Below, in pieces: positions 27,191 to 37,042 of a stretch of DNA of 64,000 nucleotides. Both the position numbers and the translations under genes were made by a program. Location: positions 21,016 to 85,015 of the forward strand of contig JAILHH010000039.1 of the NCBI GenBank assembly GCA_024695935.1, read 5' to 3'. Within the stretch, counting starts at the first letter, position 1; each line of letters begins with the position of its first letter. The DNA is from Acetatifactor sp. GTDB taxonomy: Bacteria > Bacillota > Clostridia > Lachnospirales > Lachnospiraceae. The notes beneath the pieces were generated by a model. That model ran no database searches. It had not been told where the DNA came from and saw nothing but the letters and a program-made list of their open reading frames with translations.

Positions 27191-27254
27191 AAAAGCCGTG
27201 GCCAAACGATCAATGTTTACTTATCATCATTGATCAGATCAGCCCGGCTTTTTT
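27191..27254. terminator. Bidirectional terminator between convergent genes
   Basis: AAAAGCCG (27191-27198) pairs with CGGCTTTT (27245-27252) and an inner CGATCAATG pairs with CATTGATC-type bases. The outer arms give T runs on both strands, serving the plus gene ending at 27161 and the minus gene ending at 27283. Confidence 0.8.
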
Positions 27255-27282
27255 ATATATTCACTGTTTTATGAAATTATTT

Positions 27283-28056
27283 TCAGTGGACCGCGTACCA
27301 GTTTTCAAGATCCACGTTTCTTCTCCTGTATACATCATATCCTTCGTATGTACCATAGATATCATACTCATTTTCTTCCATACTGCCCTGAATCTCTTTT
27401 TCAGAATCAAGTATTATGTATACCACATCCTTTTCCCAGGAAAGCCTGCAAAGCTCCCCCGCATCGATCACTTCAGCGGCCATGGCCTGTTTCAAGTCAT
27501 TTTGAATATAGTAGTCTGTGGTAAATATCTCTCTTCCGTAGGGCATACAGACCTGACCGGAATACTGCCTCACAAAAGTTATCAGTTCCTCCGGAAATAC
27601 AGCCATTACTTCTCTTCCCGGGTATTCTATGGCATCGCATATCTGCCGCACGGATTCGGGCACATGATAAATGTTTTCTGCGAGAGACACATTCTCATTA
27701 AAATACATAAACCTGCCGGAAACCATAAACAGTACTGCCAGAGCGCCCCCGACTGCTATCCGCATTTTCCCCTTTGTTTCCATCAAAAGCTTTACAGAGC
27801 AGTAAGATATCACAACCGTCACGGGCAAAAGCCACAAGAGCCTCCAGTAAATCGATTCTTCCGACAAAGATTCCATAAGCTTTGCCGTCACCGGCAGAAT
27901 GAAAACTGCCAATATAAACACCGGTCCATAGATGAACATAATCCTGTAAGTCTTTCTCTTTTCCTTTAAAAAAAGGTAAAAAAGGCAGACCACGAATATC
28001 AGTATCACAAATCCCGTGCCCATATAGTTTTTAAGACTCATAAGTGCAAGTTCCAC
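27283..28056 (-). CDS. C-terminal part of a probable split membrane protein (DUF6077-like)
   Basis: This frame encodes 257 residues from a GTG at 28056 with AAAGGTGG about 10 bases upstream. It has about four helices and then a soluble outer domain (about 125-257). The opening NYMGTGFVILI and the block SIYWRLLWLLP look like the middle of DUF6077-type proteins, not a beginning. In its frame the codons continue upstream without a stop as far as the end of the preceding gene (RKGGSYT before the GTG), so the two frames together would make one protein of about 625 residues. Whether it is translated separately, by frameshifting, or is a broken gene cannot be told from the sequence. Confidence 0.65.
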   Translation of the reverse strand: MELALMSLKNYMGTGFVILIFVVCLFYLFLKEKRKTYRIMFIYGPVFILAVFILPVTAKLMESLSEESIYWRLLWLLPVTVVISYCSVKLLMETKGKMRIAVGGALAVLFMVSGRFMYFNENVSLAENIYHVPESVRQICDAIEYPGREVMAVFPEELITFVRQYSGQVCMPYGREIFTTDYYIQNDLKQAMAAEVIDAGELCRLSWEKDVVYIILDSEKEIQGSMEENEYDIYGTYEGYDVYRRRNVDLENWYAVH

Positions 28057-28075
28057 AGTATAGGATCCACCTTTC

Positions 28076-29152
28076 CTAAAAGATCAGATACATAACAGCC
28101 ACCATTACACATGGTGCGCAGGACGCTCCAAAATAAAATAAAAGCTTCAGTTTTTTATAACAGATCGCCATTATTATCCCGTATGCCGCCATAAAGAGAC
28201 TATACAGAAATGCTCCAAGGGACGAGCAAAGACATGCCGTTGCCGAAGCGCAGATAAGTATGACAAATCTCTTCAGACCCGGTTTTTTCTCTTTCTCAAG
28301 CTGCTTTGAAATATTGAGTAACATCCAGAAAGTAAAGGGTATCACTATGGCAGCAAGCTCAGCCTTTCCCTGTCTGCTCCGTAACAGCATAAAGTTTTCC
28401 ATGCTGTATCTGGAATAATCCCCAAACAGGATCAGTATCTCTGCAAAGAGCATAAATGCGCCCCGGGCCGTCATGCTTTTTTTGAAAATATCTCCACCTG
28501 TCACAAACACCACGCCATAGGCAAGCATTATTAGATAAACAGGCAGGATGGTAAGGGATATCAGCGAAGCGTCGATTTTTGTAAGAAACGCTATCATTGA
28601 CATCCAGAGTGAAAAGGGTGCCAGAGAATGCCTGATATCAGCAAACACATGGGTGGAATAACCTGTATAGGCATCCTTCATAAACATTCTGTTGTCCGAC
28701 ACAGTCATGACGGACTCACCCACAAAATAGGCATCATCCCCATCTGGGCTCATAAATACAAACGCCAGAACGATCTGTATCACAAAGATAACGGCCACCA
28801 AAATCCAAAGCCACATTGCCTTTTTACCGAAAGGCTCCCTGCTGTCAGAAACCACCTTAAGTTCCTTATTTTTCGGTTCGGTCATCCGCTTTATGATCAT
28901 CATGATGACGCCAAGCACTGCAGCTGTGACCGCATATATATATACGCTTGTGTCAAAATGTACTCCCTTTAAAATGCAAGGAAGTAAACAGATAAAAAAA
29001 ACTGCCCACAGCGCGATCCTTCCCACCAAGATGCAGGATATAACAGTATACGCTCCCCGCTTTTTATTGTAAGCGGGCAAAAGCATATATCCGTATAAGA
29101 ATGGCGCTGCAAACAGCAGCAAAAGCAAAAATAAAACCCTGATAACGATCAT
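28076..29152 (-). CDS. N-terminal part of a probable split membrane protein (DUF6077-like)
   Basis: The 358-residue frame has about nine membrane helices and ends at TAG within TTT-TAG-GAA. The outer loop motif MSPDGDDAYFVGESV is the acidic GT-C-like signature and recalls DUF6077 proteins (from memory). The protein stops abruptly after a helix (MVAVMYLIF) without the soluble C-terminal domain that relatives in this locus have. That domain is in the next frame, 19 bases downstream, reached by a +1 shift at a run of four T (28078-28081). The ATG at 29152 overlaps the stop of the upstream gene by one base, so the genes are in one operon. Confidence 0.7.
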   Translation of the reverse strand: MIVIRVLFLLLLLFAAPFLYGYMLLPAYNKKRGAYTVISCILVGRIALWAVFFICLLPCILKGVHFDTSVYIYAVTAAVLGVIMMIIKRMTEPKNKELKVVSDSREPFGKKAMWLWILVAVIFVIQIVLAFVFMSPDGDDAYFVGESVMTVSDNRMFMKDAYTGYSTHVFADIRHSLAPFSLWMSMIAFLTKIDASLISLTILPVYLIMLAYGVVFVTGGDIFKKSMTARGAFMLFAEILILFGDYSRYSMENFMLLRSRQGKAELAAIVIPFTFWMLLNISKQLEKEKKPGLKRFVILICASATACLCSSLGAFLYSLFMAAYGIIMAICYKKLKLLFYFGASCAPCVMVAVMYLIF

Positions 29153-30546
29153 TAATTGTCTCCCTGCTCCTCAGCCCAGGATCCGTCAAAGCCATGGGCG
29201 GTGGCATTTATTATCCAGGAAATCCACAAGGAAGTAAGACAGATCGTCTCCTTGTAATCCATCATGCCCGCGCCTCTTAATGTCAAAAATACCACCAGCA
29301 GCGCAGACCATGCCACGATTGTAATGATAAACTGTATAAGTTCTTTTGTCCTCTCGCTTCTCTCCCTTATGGCAAACTGGATAGCCGCAAGCAGGAATGC
29401 AGCGGAAAACCACATGCATCCGAACCTGAAATATATCTTTGAAAACTTTGGTGTATTTTCCCTGAAAAGGCTGTAGTTATTGCCCACATAGGAATCGTAC
29501 ACCTTGCCGTCAAGTTGTCTTAATGTCACCACAGGGGATATCACATAGGAAATAACATCCCATACCGAATCATGGATCACTTCCTTTGCCCTGAACCCCA
29601 TTCCGTAGGAAGCCAGATCAAAATACATCCTGTCTGCATCGGATGGAGAAAACGATCTGTCTATAGTACGCTGGAAAGAATTAAAGACGTTGTCCGCATA
29701 CTCATCCACATAGTCAAATTCGTTATAAGACATGTATTTTACGGTTGCATCCACACCCTGTAAATATACATCCGTAAAATCCGGCCAAATCGTCCTCGAC
29801 ATAATGGATGCCGCAGCACTTCTTCTGGGTCTGTCGAGAGTATTATCTCCCGTGGTAATGCCCATCACGGCAATAAGCACCGCCACAGTAACTGTGATCA
29901 CCGACAGCCCTACCACCGCATTTTTCATATCTCCAAGGCCCATTAGGAAGTTTCTGACTGCCACAAATAAAAGGGGCAATATCCCAATCAGGATAAATTC
30001 CGGCTTTATCAGAACCTGCAAACCAAATATCATGGACATGAGGATCATATCCTTTACAATATCGGTGCCTTTTTTTCTCATTATATGCGCCAGCATTCCG
30101 ACCTGAAGCATAAACAGCGAAGACAACACGCTGTGGGTCGTGACAGCCATGGCAGATTGCAGCACAAACGGGAAAAACGTGATGCAAAAAGACCCAAAGA
30201 CCGGGTAAAAACCTTTTCTTCCCATCATGCCACAGATCATAAAATACCCTGCCCACAACGAAAAAACAATCTGCAGGGCATAGACGATACAATAGTAAGG
30301 AATCACCTTTATGAGCCCGGCGATAAACTGCAGGAGTGAAAGCACAAGGGGATATAAAAATCCCAGGTACTCATCACCGCTTAGCGGGGTCTTACTCATG
30401 GCGGTCAAATATAGAGTTTCTTCAAAGGATTGAAGCCTTCCGAAATTCAATATCATCCAAACAAAACCGATACCGATCTGAGTCAAAAATCCCAGTATTA
30501 AAGCACCGCTTATGGAAAGCCTCAGTCTTTTAAGCATATCTTTCAT
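29152..30546 (-). CDS. Polytopic membrane protein, GT-C-like, unassigned family
   Basis: The 464-residue product has about ten membrane helices. An acidic first outer loop (MSKTPLSGDEYLGFLYP) fits the GT-C pattern, and a large outer loop at about residues 240-345 is rich in Asp and Tyr. It begins with ATG directly after the RffA-like aminotransferase stop, with GAGGAA 12 bases before it, and ends by overlapping the next gene. Placement next to an amino-sugar gene suggests transfer of a dTDP-derived or polyprenyl-linked amino sugar, which is inference only. Confidence 0.65.
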   Translation of the reverse strand: MKDMLKRLRLSISGALILGFLTQIGIGFVWMILNFGRLQSFEETLYLTAMSKTPLSGDEYLGFLYPLVLSLLQFIAGLIKVIPYYCIVYALQIVFSLWAGYFMICGMMGRKGFYPVFGSFCITFFPFVLQSAMAVTTHSVLSSLFMLQVGMLAHIMRKKGTDIVKDMILMSMIFGLQVLIKPEFILIGILPLLFVAVRNFLMGLGDMKNAVVGLSVITVTVAVLIAVMGITTGDNTLDRPRRSAAASIMSRTIWPDFTDVYLQGVDATVKYMSYNEFDYVDEYADNVFNSFQRTIDRSFSPSDADRMYFDLASYGMGFRAKEVIHDSVWDVISYVISPVVTLRQLDGKVYDSYVGNNYSLFRENTPKFSKIYFRFGCMWFSAAFLLAAIQFAIRERSERTKELIQFIITIVAWSALLVVFLTLRGAGMMDYKETICLTSLWISWIINATAHGFDGSWAEEQGDN

Positions 30547-31674
30547 TTATTTAAAAAATTCCTCGATGACATCACAGATGTGATCAACTTCATTAAGAGT
30601 AAGCTTGTAATACATGGGAAGGCGGGCAAGTCTCTCGCTTTCCTTTGTGGTATAAACGTCTTTTCCGTGGAACCTGCCGAATTTCTGTCCCGCAGGAGCA
30701 GTGTGAAGAGGTATGTAATGGAATACCGACATAATGTCATTTGCGCCCAAATGCTTGATAAATGCTGTCCTCTCCTCTAAATCGCGAAGCTTTACATAAA
30801 ACATGTGACCGTTGTGGACACATCCGTCGGGAACTGTGGGAAGTTCTAGCTTTCCTGCTTCCTTTAAGGGCAGCAATCTCTCATAATATCTGTTCCAGTT
30901 TGCAAGTCTCACATTGTTAATCTCATCGGCCTTTTCAAGCTGTGCATAGAGATAAGCCGCATTCATATCACTGGGCAGATAACTTGATCCGAAATTTACC
31001 CATGTGTATTTGTCGATCTGACCTCTATAAAATTTGCTTCTGTTGGTTCCCTTTTCACGGATGATCTCTGCATCCTCAATATTTTCCTCGTCGCGGATAA
31101 GAAGCGCTCCGCCCTCACCCATACTGTAGTTTTTAGTCTCGTGGAAGCTGTATGCTCCAAAATCACCTATTGTTCCCAGGGCCTTTCCCTTATAGGTTGA
31201 TAAAACGCCCTGAGCCGCATCCTCGATAACCTTTAAATTATGGCGTTTTGCGATATCCATGATGGTATCCATCTCGCAGGCAACTCCCGCATAATGCACG
31301 GGAACGATGGCCTTAGTCTTTTCCGTAATGGCATCCTCTATCAACTTTTCATCGATATTCATGGTATCGGGTCTGATGTCAACGAAAACCGGTACCGCAC
31401 CTCTTAAGACAAAAGCATCGGCGGTCGACACAAAGGTGAAGGAAGGCATTATGACCTCATCACCGGGCTGAATATCGGCAAGAAGAGCCGCAAGCTCTGT
31501 AGCATGTGTGCAGGAAGTGGTAAGAAGACATTTTTTTGTACCTGTCCTCTCCTCGAACCAGGCATTACATTTTTTTGTATACTCACCGTCACCGCAGATC
31601 TTCTGGTTCTCCACACACTCCTTTATATAATCCATTGCTTTCTCCTCATAGGGAGGTACGTTAAATTTGATCAT
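30547..31674 (-). CDS. rffA: dTDP-4-amino-4,6-dideoxygalactose transaminase (RffA/WecE-like)
   Basis: The 375-residue DegT/DnrJ/EryC1/StrS aminotransferase converts a dTDP-4-keto-6-deoxy sugar to the 4-amino sugar with PLP and glutamate. The PLP lysine is in SFHETKNYSMGEGGA (about Lys 181), the signature of RffA, and the PLP-binding Asp is in VIEDAAQG. The final block FHYIPLHTAPAGQKFG is also typical of RffA. The ATG at 31674 has AAAGGA 9 bases upstream; a TTG two codons earlier is too close to it. The genes for making the dTDP-sugar (rmlA, rmlB) are not in the window. The GNAT at 39538 could acetylate its product. Confidence 0.88.
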   Translation of the reverse strand: MIKFNVPPYEEKAMDYIKECVENQKICGDGEYTKKCNAWFEERTGTKKCLLTTSCTHATELAALLADIQPGDEVIMPSFTFVSTADAFVLRGAVPVFVDIRPDTMNIDEKLIEDAITEKTKAIVPVHYAGVACEMDTIMDIAKRHNLKVIEDAAQGVLSTYKGKALGTIGDFGAYSFHETKNYSMGEGGALLIRDEENIEDAEIIREKGTNRSKFYRGQIDKYTWVNFGSSYLPSDMNAAYLYAQLEKADEINNVRLANWNRYYERLLPLKEAGKLELPTVPDGCVHNGHMFYVKLRDLEERTAFIKHLGANDIMSVFHYIPLHTAPAGQKFGRFHGKDVYTTKESERLARLPMYYKLTLNEVDHICDVIEEFFK

Positions 31675-31724
31675 CTCCAAAAATCCTTTCCAATGTCTGA
31701 TGTTTTATATTCTAAGTTAAAAAA

Positions 31725-32687
31725 TTATCTTTCTCTCTTTTTCCATGCTCCGAGGACGTTTCCGTTTACATCCCCTGCCACATCACTGATGATGTACTTG
31801 GGCCTGCCCTTTACTTCCTCATATATCCTGGCAATGTAATTTCCTATAATACCAAGGCTCAGCATTATGAACCCGCCCACGATCAGGATCAACAGTATCA
31901 CTGTGGTAAATCCCTCAACCGCATTTCCCGTCAGGTAATTAAACAGGGTCTGCACCGCAAGTATCAGGCTGAATCCTATGGATATCACTCCAAGCGCCGT
32001 CACCATCTGAAGAGGGAGGGTGCTGAAGGATGTGGCATTCGAGATAGCATAGCGAAGGAGGCTTCCAAAGGACCACTTGCTGGTACCATACTTTCTCTCC
32101 TGCACATCATATTCTACGGTTTCTGTCTTAAATCCCGCCCAGAATGTAAGGGCTCTGAAAAATGTATTCCTCTCGGGAAGCTCTAAGAGCACATTTACTA
32201 CTTTTCTGTCAAGAAGCTTAAAATCCGAGGATGAATTCATGTCCATCTTTATAAGGGCACTCATTACGCGATAAAAAAGTCCCGCAAAGGCTCTGTGAAA
32301 GATTCCCTCTTTTCCGCGGCTTTTCTTGATGCCTTCAACCACCTCGGCGCCGTTTTTCCACATCTCCCACATCTTTGGTATCATGGCAGGGGGATGCTGC
32401 AGATCGCAGTCCATGACGATGACCGCATCGCCTGTGGCCATTTCAAGGCCGGCAAATATGGCTGCTTCCTTGCCGAAATTCCTGCTGAAGGTCCCACCCT
32501 TTATGTTGAGATTTGTCTCGGACACTTTTTTTATCTCTAAAAAGGTATTGTCCTTTGAACCGTCATCCACAAATACCAGCTCGTAATCGATTTTTTCCGC
32601 CTCCATCAGATCTGACAGAGTCCGTGCCGTGACACTGATATTCTGTTCCTCATTGTAAGAGGGCAGAACTATTGATAATCTGGACAC
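31725..32687 (-). CDS. Polyprenyl-phosphate glycosyltransferase, GtrB/ArnC type
   Basis: The 320-residue GT2 enzyme moves a sugar from a nucleotide donor to undecaprenyl phosphate at the inner face of the membrane. The GT-A domain (1-about 225) has the start VLPSYNEEQNI, the DDGSKDNT loop, the SRNFGKEAA block and the metal-binding DCDLQHPP. Two C-terminal helices (about 230-255 and 265-290) follow, as in GtrB/ArnC/DPMS. The GTG start has GGAGG 7 bases upstream. Its product would be the donor for GT-C enzymes such as the GtrII-like protein at 32771. Confidence 0.92.
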   Translation of the reverse strand: MSRLSIVLPSYNEEQNISVTARTLSDLMEAEKIDYELVFVDDGSKDNTFLEIKKVSETNLNIKGGTFSRNFGKEAAIFAGLEMATGDAVIVMDCDLQHPPAMIPKMWEMWKNGAEVVEGIKKSRGKEGIFHRAFAGLFYRVMSALIKMDMNSSSDFKLLDRKVVNVLLELPERNTFFRALTFWAGFKTETVEYDVQERKYGTSKWSFGSLLRYAISNATSFSTLPLQMVTALGVISIGFSLILAVQTLFNYLTGNAVEGFTTVILLILIVGGFIMLSLGIIGNYIARIYEEVKGRPKYIISDVAGDVNGNVLGAWKKRER

Positions 32688-32770
32688 TCTTTAACCTCCA
32701 AAACAAATCTTAAAACTGATTTCCAAATCAAAATGATAATCCAAACTTTTTAAGATTATATGAATATATT

Positions 32771-34321
32771 TTAATCTTTGATTTTATTTTCCGTTTTTAC
32801 GTACAAAACACCGTCTACCACTTTTGTGGAATCCGGTCCCGGGAAGCTGTCCATCTCGGTATATTCCTCCGTATAATAGATGGGGGTTACCTCCTCAACC
32901 TCCATAAAGTTTATGGTGGCTCCAAGGTAGTTTTTCATAAATGCCTCATAATTTGCAGGCGTATATAACAGCACATCCCCGGATATGCCGATCATGGACG
33001 ATGTCACATCCTCCGTGATATCGGTCTTTGGAAACTCCTCATCACTCACAACTCCTATCATGGCAACGGGGATACCGCTGTAATACCCTTTAGTCTGCTC
33101 GATCCTGTCAAGGAGTCTCACACAGTAAGCATAGGTCTTTTCGTATCTCTTTTGAAGATTTGAATAAGCAATATTATCCGTTACAAAATAATTGAATATG
33201 AGCACAAAAGCGGCAATAAAAGAGCTCCATCTAAATATCAATCCTAATGTGTCACTCTCTGCATATCTGTCATACAAAGCTAACAGGAGTATCGGTATCA
33301 ATATCCAGTGATAACGCATAAGAAGGTGAAACTCAACCCCCGGTGAAACGATCAGGATCATTTCAAATATTACCGGCAAAATGATAAGTATGCCCAAAGC
33401 AGATACACAGAAAATTACCTTTTTCCCAAGGCTCGCACCCTTTAAGACCTTTAAAAAAGCATACACTGCTCCGGCAAGTAAAACCGCCAGACTTACCCAC
33501 GAGAAAGTATTATTTGCAAGGACTCTTCCCTTTAATGTAAAAGCAAAGAAATTTCTGTACATAAGCGCTATGGTCGAAAATAAAGACCCTTCCCCTGCGC
33601 CTGAAGACATATTGTCGATACCCTGATATGTATTTAAAGACAGACCTCTTATCAACAGTAAAAGTCTTAATACCGCATAATAGATCACAATACCAAACAC
33701 ACCCATAACAGGATATGCCAATATTTTTTTAAGGTCTTTTCCTGTTTTTCTGTCACAGAGAATCGTTATCACCTCATAAAGACATAGTAAAACTGCCATT
33801 GGCAGATACGCCTGATATATTGCCATGCTTAATGCCAGAAAGATCCCGCCCGCAATGAAGCCTCTTTTATATTTTTTTGTAAGATAGACCGACAGGATCG
33901 AAAACAATACACCCATCATATACCCGTCCATGGTAAACACATAAGCTGCCGTTGAACAAAGCGACGGAAATACCACCAAAAGCCCTGAAATAAGACCTGC
34001 CAGCCACATATCCTTTATTTCCAGCACATTTGTCAGAAGTGCGGCCGAAATTCCCAGATACAATAGGCTCAAAAGCCCTATGACCCAGGGAACGGTAAAA
34101 TATGAACTGATACCGCATGCCACTGTCAAAAACCATCTGCCCGAAGTGATCATATCCTGATCAAAATACATGCTGGCCAGTCCGTCATGGTTTGGTATAT
34201 CAGACAGAAAAGCCGGCAGATGAACCAAAAGTCCTACGACAAAAGCACTGAAAAAAGAAACCCATGCTCTCTTTGTGATATTCATTTTGCACTTGTTAAA
34301 AAAATCCGAAGGTGTCATCAT
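32771..34321 (-). CDS. GtrII-like glucosyltransferase (polytopic)
   Basis: This 516-residue protein has about ten membrane helices and a C-terminal outer domain (about 395-516). The first loop SDIPNHDGLASMYFDQDMITSGRW matches the Glucos_trans_II (GtrII) family, in which a phage or bacterial GT-C enzyme adds glucose from an undecaprenyl-phosphate carrier to surface glycans. The pairing with a GtrB-type gene just upstream (32687 end to end) supports this. The product at 50174-51811 is a relative. Two ATGs in tandem (34321, 34318) follow an AGAG-rich leader; either could start it. It begins 4 bases after the SGNH gene. Confidence 0.8.
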   Translation of the reverse strand: MMTPSDFFNKCKMNITKRAWVSFFSAFVVGLLVHLPAFLSDIPNHDGLASMYFDQDMITSGRWFLTVACGISSYFTVPWVIGLLSLLYLGISAALLTNVLEIKDMWLAGLISGLLVVFPSLCSTAAYVFTMDGYMMGVLFSILSVYLTKKYKRGFIAGGIFLALSMAIYQAYLPMAVLLCLYEVITILCDRKTGKDLKKILAYPVMGVFGIVIYYAVLRLLLLIRGLSLNTYQGIDNMSSGAGEGSLFSTIALMYRNFFAFTLKGRVLANNTFSWVSLAVLLAGAVYAFLKVLKGASLGKKVIFCVSALGILIILPVIFEMILIVSPGVEFHLLMRYHWILIPILLLALYDRYAESDTLGLIFRWSSFIAAFVLIFNYFVTDNIAYSNLQKRYEKTYAYCVRLLDRIEQTKGYYSGIPVAMIGVVSDEEFPKTDITEDVTSSMIGISGDVLLYTPANYEAFMKNYLGATINFMEVEEVTPIYYTEEYTEMDSFPGPDSTKVVDGVLYVKTENKIKD

Positions 34322-34325
34322 CTTT

Positions 34326-35189
34326 TCACTCTCTTATTTTCTTAAAAACTGTCCGGGCTATATTTCCCCTGCCAAGTTCATTGGGGTGCAGACCGTCGTT
34401 TGTATATATGTCCCTGTCATAAAAGGCTCTGGCTCCGTATTGCGTATGGTACAGATCCACCACTTTAAGGGAATATTTTTCACCTATCTCCTGTGTGGCC
34501 TCCACGTAATCGATCAGATATCCGCCGCCGAAATCCATGTTTTCACAGTTTTTGTCATCCCCGTATGCGGGATACCACGAAAACGGGCTTGTGACCAGGA
34601 TTATCTCCGCCTTCGGGCAAAGCTTCTCGAGCCTTTTTACCGTGGCGCTGTAGGCTCCGAAAAACGTGTTTATATCTTCCGGATCCTCATCATTTTTTAC
34701 TGTCACGCCCTGGTGATAATCATTTAATCCGTAACAGAGGATAACCTTTTTTACCCTTGAATAGTCAAGTGTCTGCAGGCTCTCCAGCACATCCTTTTCA
34801 TAATAGAGCACCGAGATCCTGTTAAAAAAGGTTTTCTGTGGGCCAAAGTCCTCACTCTCCATGGCAACAGCCAGATTGAACATGGAAAGAGTATCCATGG
34901 TGTAGGCCGCCCTGCTGTCCCTGGATTTTGTCATGCATGTTCCGCCGATGGAGCAGTTTAACACATTCTCCCCAAGAGAGGTAGCCAGGATGTTCACGAT
35001 ACCGGTCTCATCCCTGCACTCGCCAAAAACGCTGTCTCCAAAGACTAAAACGTCAGTCGTTTCGCTGCCGTTTTTCGTATCTACCGCGCTGTAACCTATG
35101 ATGAGTATCAGATAAAAGAGGATAGCCGATCCCAGGCAGGCAAGGGCCACACCGCTTCTGTTTATCATTTTAAAGAAAAAATCTTTCAT
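34326..35189 (-). CDS. Membrane-anchored SGNH/GDSL hydrolase or acetyltransferase
   Basis: One N-terminal helix (about 13-33) anchors a 250-residue outer SGNH domain. Block I is VLVFGDSVFGE with the nucleophile Ser, block II NCSIGGTCM, block III CYGLNDYHQG, and block V NDGLHPNELG with the Asp/His pair. All four SGNH positions are therefore present. Such proteins near glycan genes remove or add O-acetyl groups. It starts 2 bases after the ABC transporter and is followed 4 bases later by the GtrII-like gene, so the three form one unit. Confidence 0.85.
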   Translation of the reverse strand: MKDFFFKMINRSGVALACLGSAILFYLILIIGYSAVDTKNGSETTDVLVFGDSVFGECRDETGIVNILATSLGENVLNCSIGGTCMTKSRDSRAAYTMDTLSMFNLAVAMESEDFGPQKTFFNRISVLYYEKDVLESLQTLDYSRVKKVILCYGLNDYHQGVTVKNDEDPEDINTFFGAYSATVKRLEKLCPKAEIILVTSPFSWYPAYGDDKNCENMDFGGGYLIDYVEATQEIGEKYSLKVVDLYHTQYGARAFYDRDIYTNDGLHPNELGRGNIARTVFKKIRE

Positions 35190-35191
35190 AG

Positions 35192-36931
35192 TTATCTTTC
35201 AACCAAAATCTTGCCGTCCGAAACCCTGTAAACCCTGTCACATTTTTCTATGGTCTGAAGTCTGTGGGCTATGATCAGAAGTGTCTTTTTGCCCTGGAAC
35301 CTGTTTATGGCTTCCATGACTGCTGCCTCTGTGTCATTATCAAGAGCACTCGTTGCCTCATCCAGGATAAGTACCTCAGGGTCGTGATAAAGTGCTCTTG
35401 CGATTCCTATTCTCTGCCTCTGACCTCCCGACAGCCTGATGCCGCGCTCGCCGATTCCCGTATCAAGGCCCTCGGGCAGACTCTTTACGAACTCATCGAG
35501 CTGAGCCTCTCTCAAAGCCTCCCAGACTCTTGCCTCATCTATCTCATCCTTTGCCACACCGAATGCCACATTGTTTCTGATGGTATCATCCAGCATGAAT
35601 ATCATCTGAGGGATGTAACCTATATTTCTGAGAAAAGGTCTGTACTTGGTGGATACGTCGATCCCGTCCGCATATATTTTTCCCGCCGAAGGCTTTAACA
35701 GCCCAAGGATTATATCCACAACGGTACTTTTTCCGGAGCCCGTTGTTCCGACGATACCAACGGAAGACCCCACCGGGATCTCAAAGGATGCACCCTCAAA
35801 GATCAGCTTGTCCGTTCCGGGATATGCATAAGTTATATCCTTTACGGAAATCTTTTCCTTTATGGGAAGCTTGTCATTGCCGTCATAGGCATAGCTCATG
35901 TCCACATTGTCGCTCTTTATCTCATCCTGGAGATTGGCGCTTACATTCATGACAAAGGGTTCAAAGAATGACACTGAATTGATCTGATTGCTGATCCTGT
36001 TTACTGCGGGAAGAAGGACAAAAGCCGCTCCCGCAAGGGTTGACAAGGCCCCCAGCATATCAGTCGTCGGTGTGTCTGTGGCAACCATATATATCATATA
36101 GCAGACCATTGTGGTAACGCAGACCACCTCGATAAATAATTTTGGCACCTGTCCGTACAAAGCATATCTTTGCACCGCACTTACATAGCCGTTTCCGTTT
36201 TTGATATATTGGTCCACAAAATACTGCTCTCTGCAGCCTGTCTTTATCTCCTTGATACCCAGCACGGTCTGGGATATCCACTTAAAGAGAGAACTATAAT
36301 AATCCTGATTCTCCTTGCCCGCATTGTACATAAGAGGCTTTAAAACCCTCTTTATGATGATCATGGTGACAAGCAGTACAGCGCCGAGGATGGCGGTGAG
36401 CACACCGTTTGTCCAGAAACAATATACGATCACAAAGACAGAAACCACGCCGTCCGACATCAGCTGCAAAATGCAGAGTACGAAGGCATAGAGATTATTT
36501 ACATCGCTGGTGATGCTTCGCTGCACAACAGAGGTGTCGGCGCTCAGATAGAACTCATAATTTCTTCTGAGGTAATTTTTCATCAGCCTCTCGCTTGTCC
36601 TGAACTGATTGGAATATACAAAAGACAGTGTCACCTTTTGCTGTATGAACAAAAAGATATTCTTTGCCAGATATACAACGATGAGAGATATCATGATGAT
36701 AAGTGAAAACTGCTTGTAGCTGTCGCAGTTTAAATAATCATACAGAAATCTCACAAGAGAATTTGTCTCCAGAGCATTTTTATCTATTACTATATTTACA
36801 ACGCTCACAAGGAGTCCTATACCTGCAGTCTGTAATACGGCACTGATTATCATAAGTACCACGATACCTGCCATAATGGTCTTCTGACGTGCATCCAGAA
36901 GGACTCTAAGCTTTTTTAACATTGCTATCAA
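35192..36931 (-). CDS. ABC exporter, PglK/MsbA-like glycolipid flippase
   Basis: The 579-residue half transporter has six membrane helices (1-about 320) and an ATPase domain (about 345-579) with Walker A GTTGSGKST, signature RLSGGQRQR, Walker B VLILDEATSALD and the switch His in IAHRLQ. The membrane part and the gene context fit the PglK type, which flips lipid-linked oligosaccharides. A TTG at 36931 stands 7 bases after a perfect AGGAGG, while the ATG 9 bases later is too far, so TTG is the better start. It heads a leftward unit, back to back with the plus-strand gene at 37104. Confidence 0.88.
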   Translation of the reverse strand: MIAMLKKLRVLLDARQKTIMAGIVVLMIISAVLQTAGIGLLVSVVNIVIDKNALETNSLVRFLYDYLNCDSYKQFSLIIMISLIVVYLAKNIFLFIQQKVTLSFVYSNQFRTSERLMKNYLRRNYEFYLSADTSVVQRSITSDVNNLYAFVLCILQLMSDGVVSVFVIVYCFWTNGVLTAILGAVLLVTMIIIKRVLKPLMYNAGKENQDYYSSLFKWISQTVLGIKEIKTGCREQYFVDQYIKNGNGYVSAVQRYALYGQVPKLFIEVVCVTTMVCYMIYMVATDTPTTDMLGALSTLAGAAFVLLPAVNRISNQINSVSFFEPFVMNVSANLQDEIKSDNVDMSYAYDGNDKLPIKEKISVKDITYAYPGTDKLIFEGASFEIPVGSSVGIVGTTGSGKSTVVDIILGLLKPSAGKIYADGIDVSTKYRPFLRNIGYIPQMIFMLDDTIRNNVAFGVAKDEIDEARVWEALREAQLDEFVKSLPEGLDTGIGERGIRLSGGQRQRIGIARALYHDPEVLILDEATSALDNDTEAAVMEAINRFQGKKTLLIIAHRLQTIEKCDRVYRVSDGKILVER

Positions 36932-36938
36932 AATACTT

Positions 36939-36944
36939 CCTCCT
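36939..36944 (-). promoter_or_regulatory. Ribosome binding site that selects a TTG start
   Basis: AGGAGG lies 7 bases before TTG (36931) and 16 before the first ATG (36922) of the ABC transporter. Confidence 0.7.
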
Positions 36945-37042
36945 AAAGAAGTGGGCACAAAATCCCATAATCTTTTACATTTTATCACATATCACAAAAA
37001 AAGAAAACCTTGGCAAAATACTAAGTATAAAGCCTGACTCCA

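Noticed and set aside
27271..27969. Plus-strand frame of 232 codons over the split membrane protein
   Set aside because: It overlaps the whole second half of the split gene and has no ribosome site; the minus frame has membrane helices and a matching relative.
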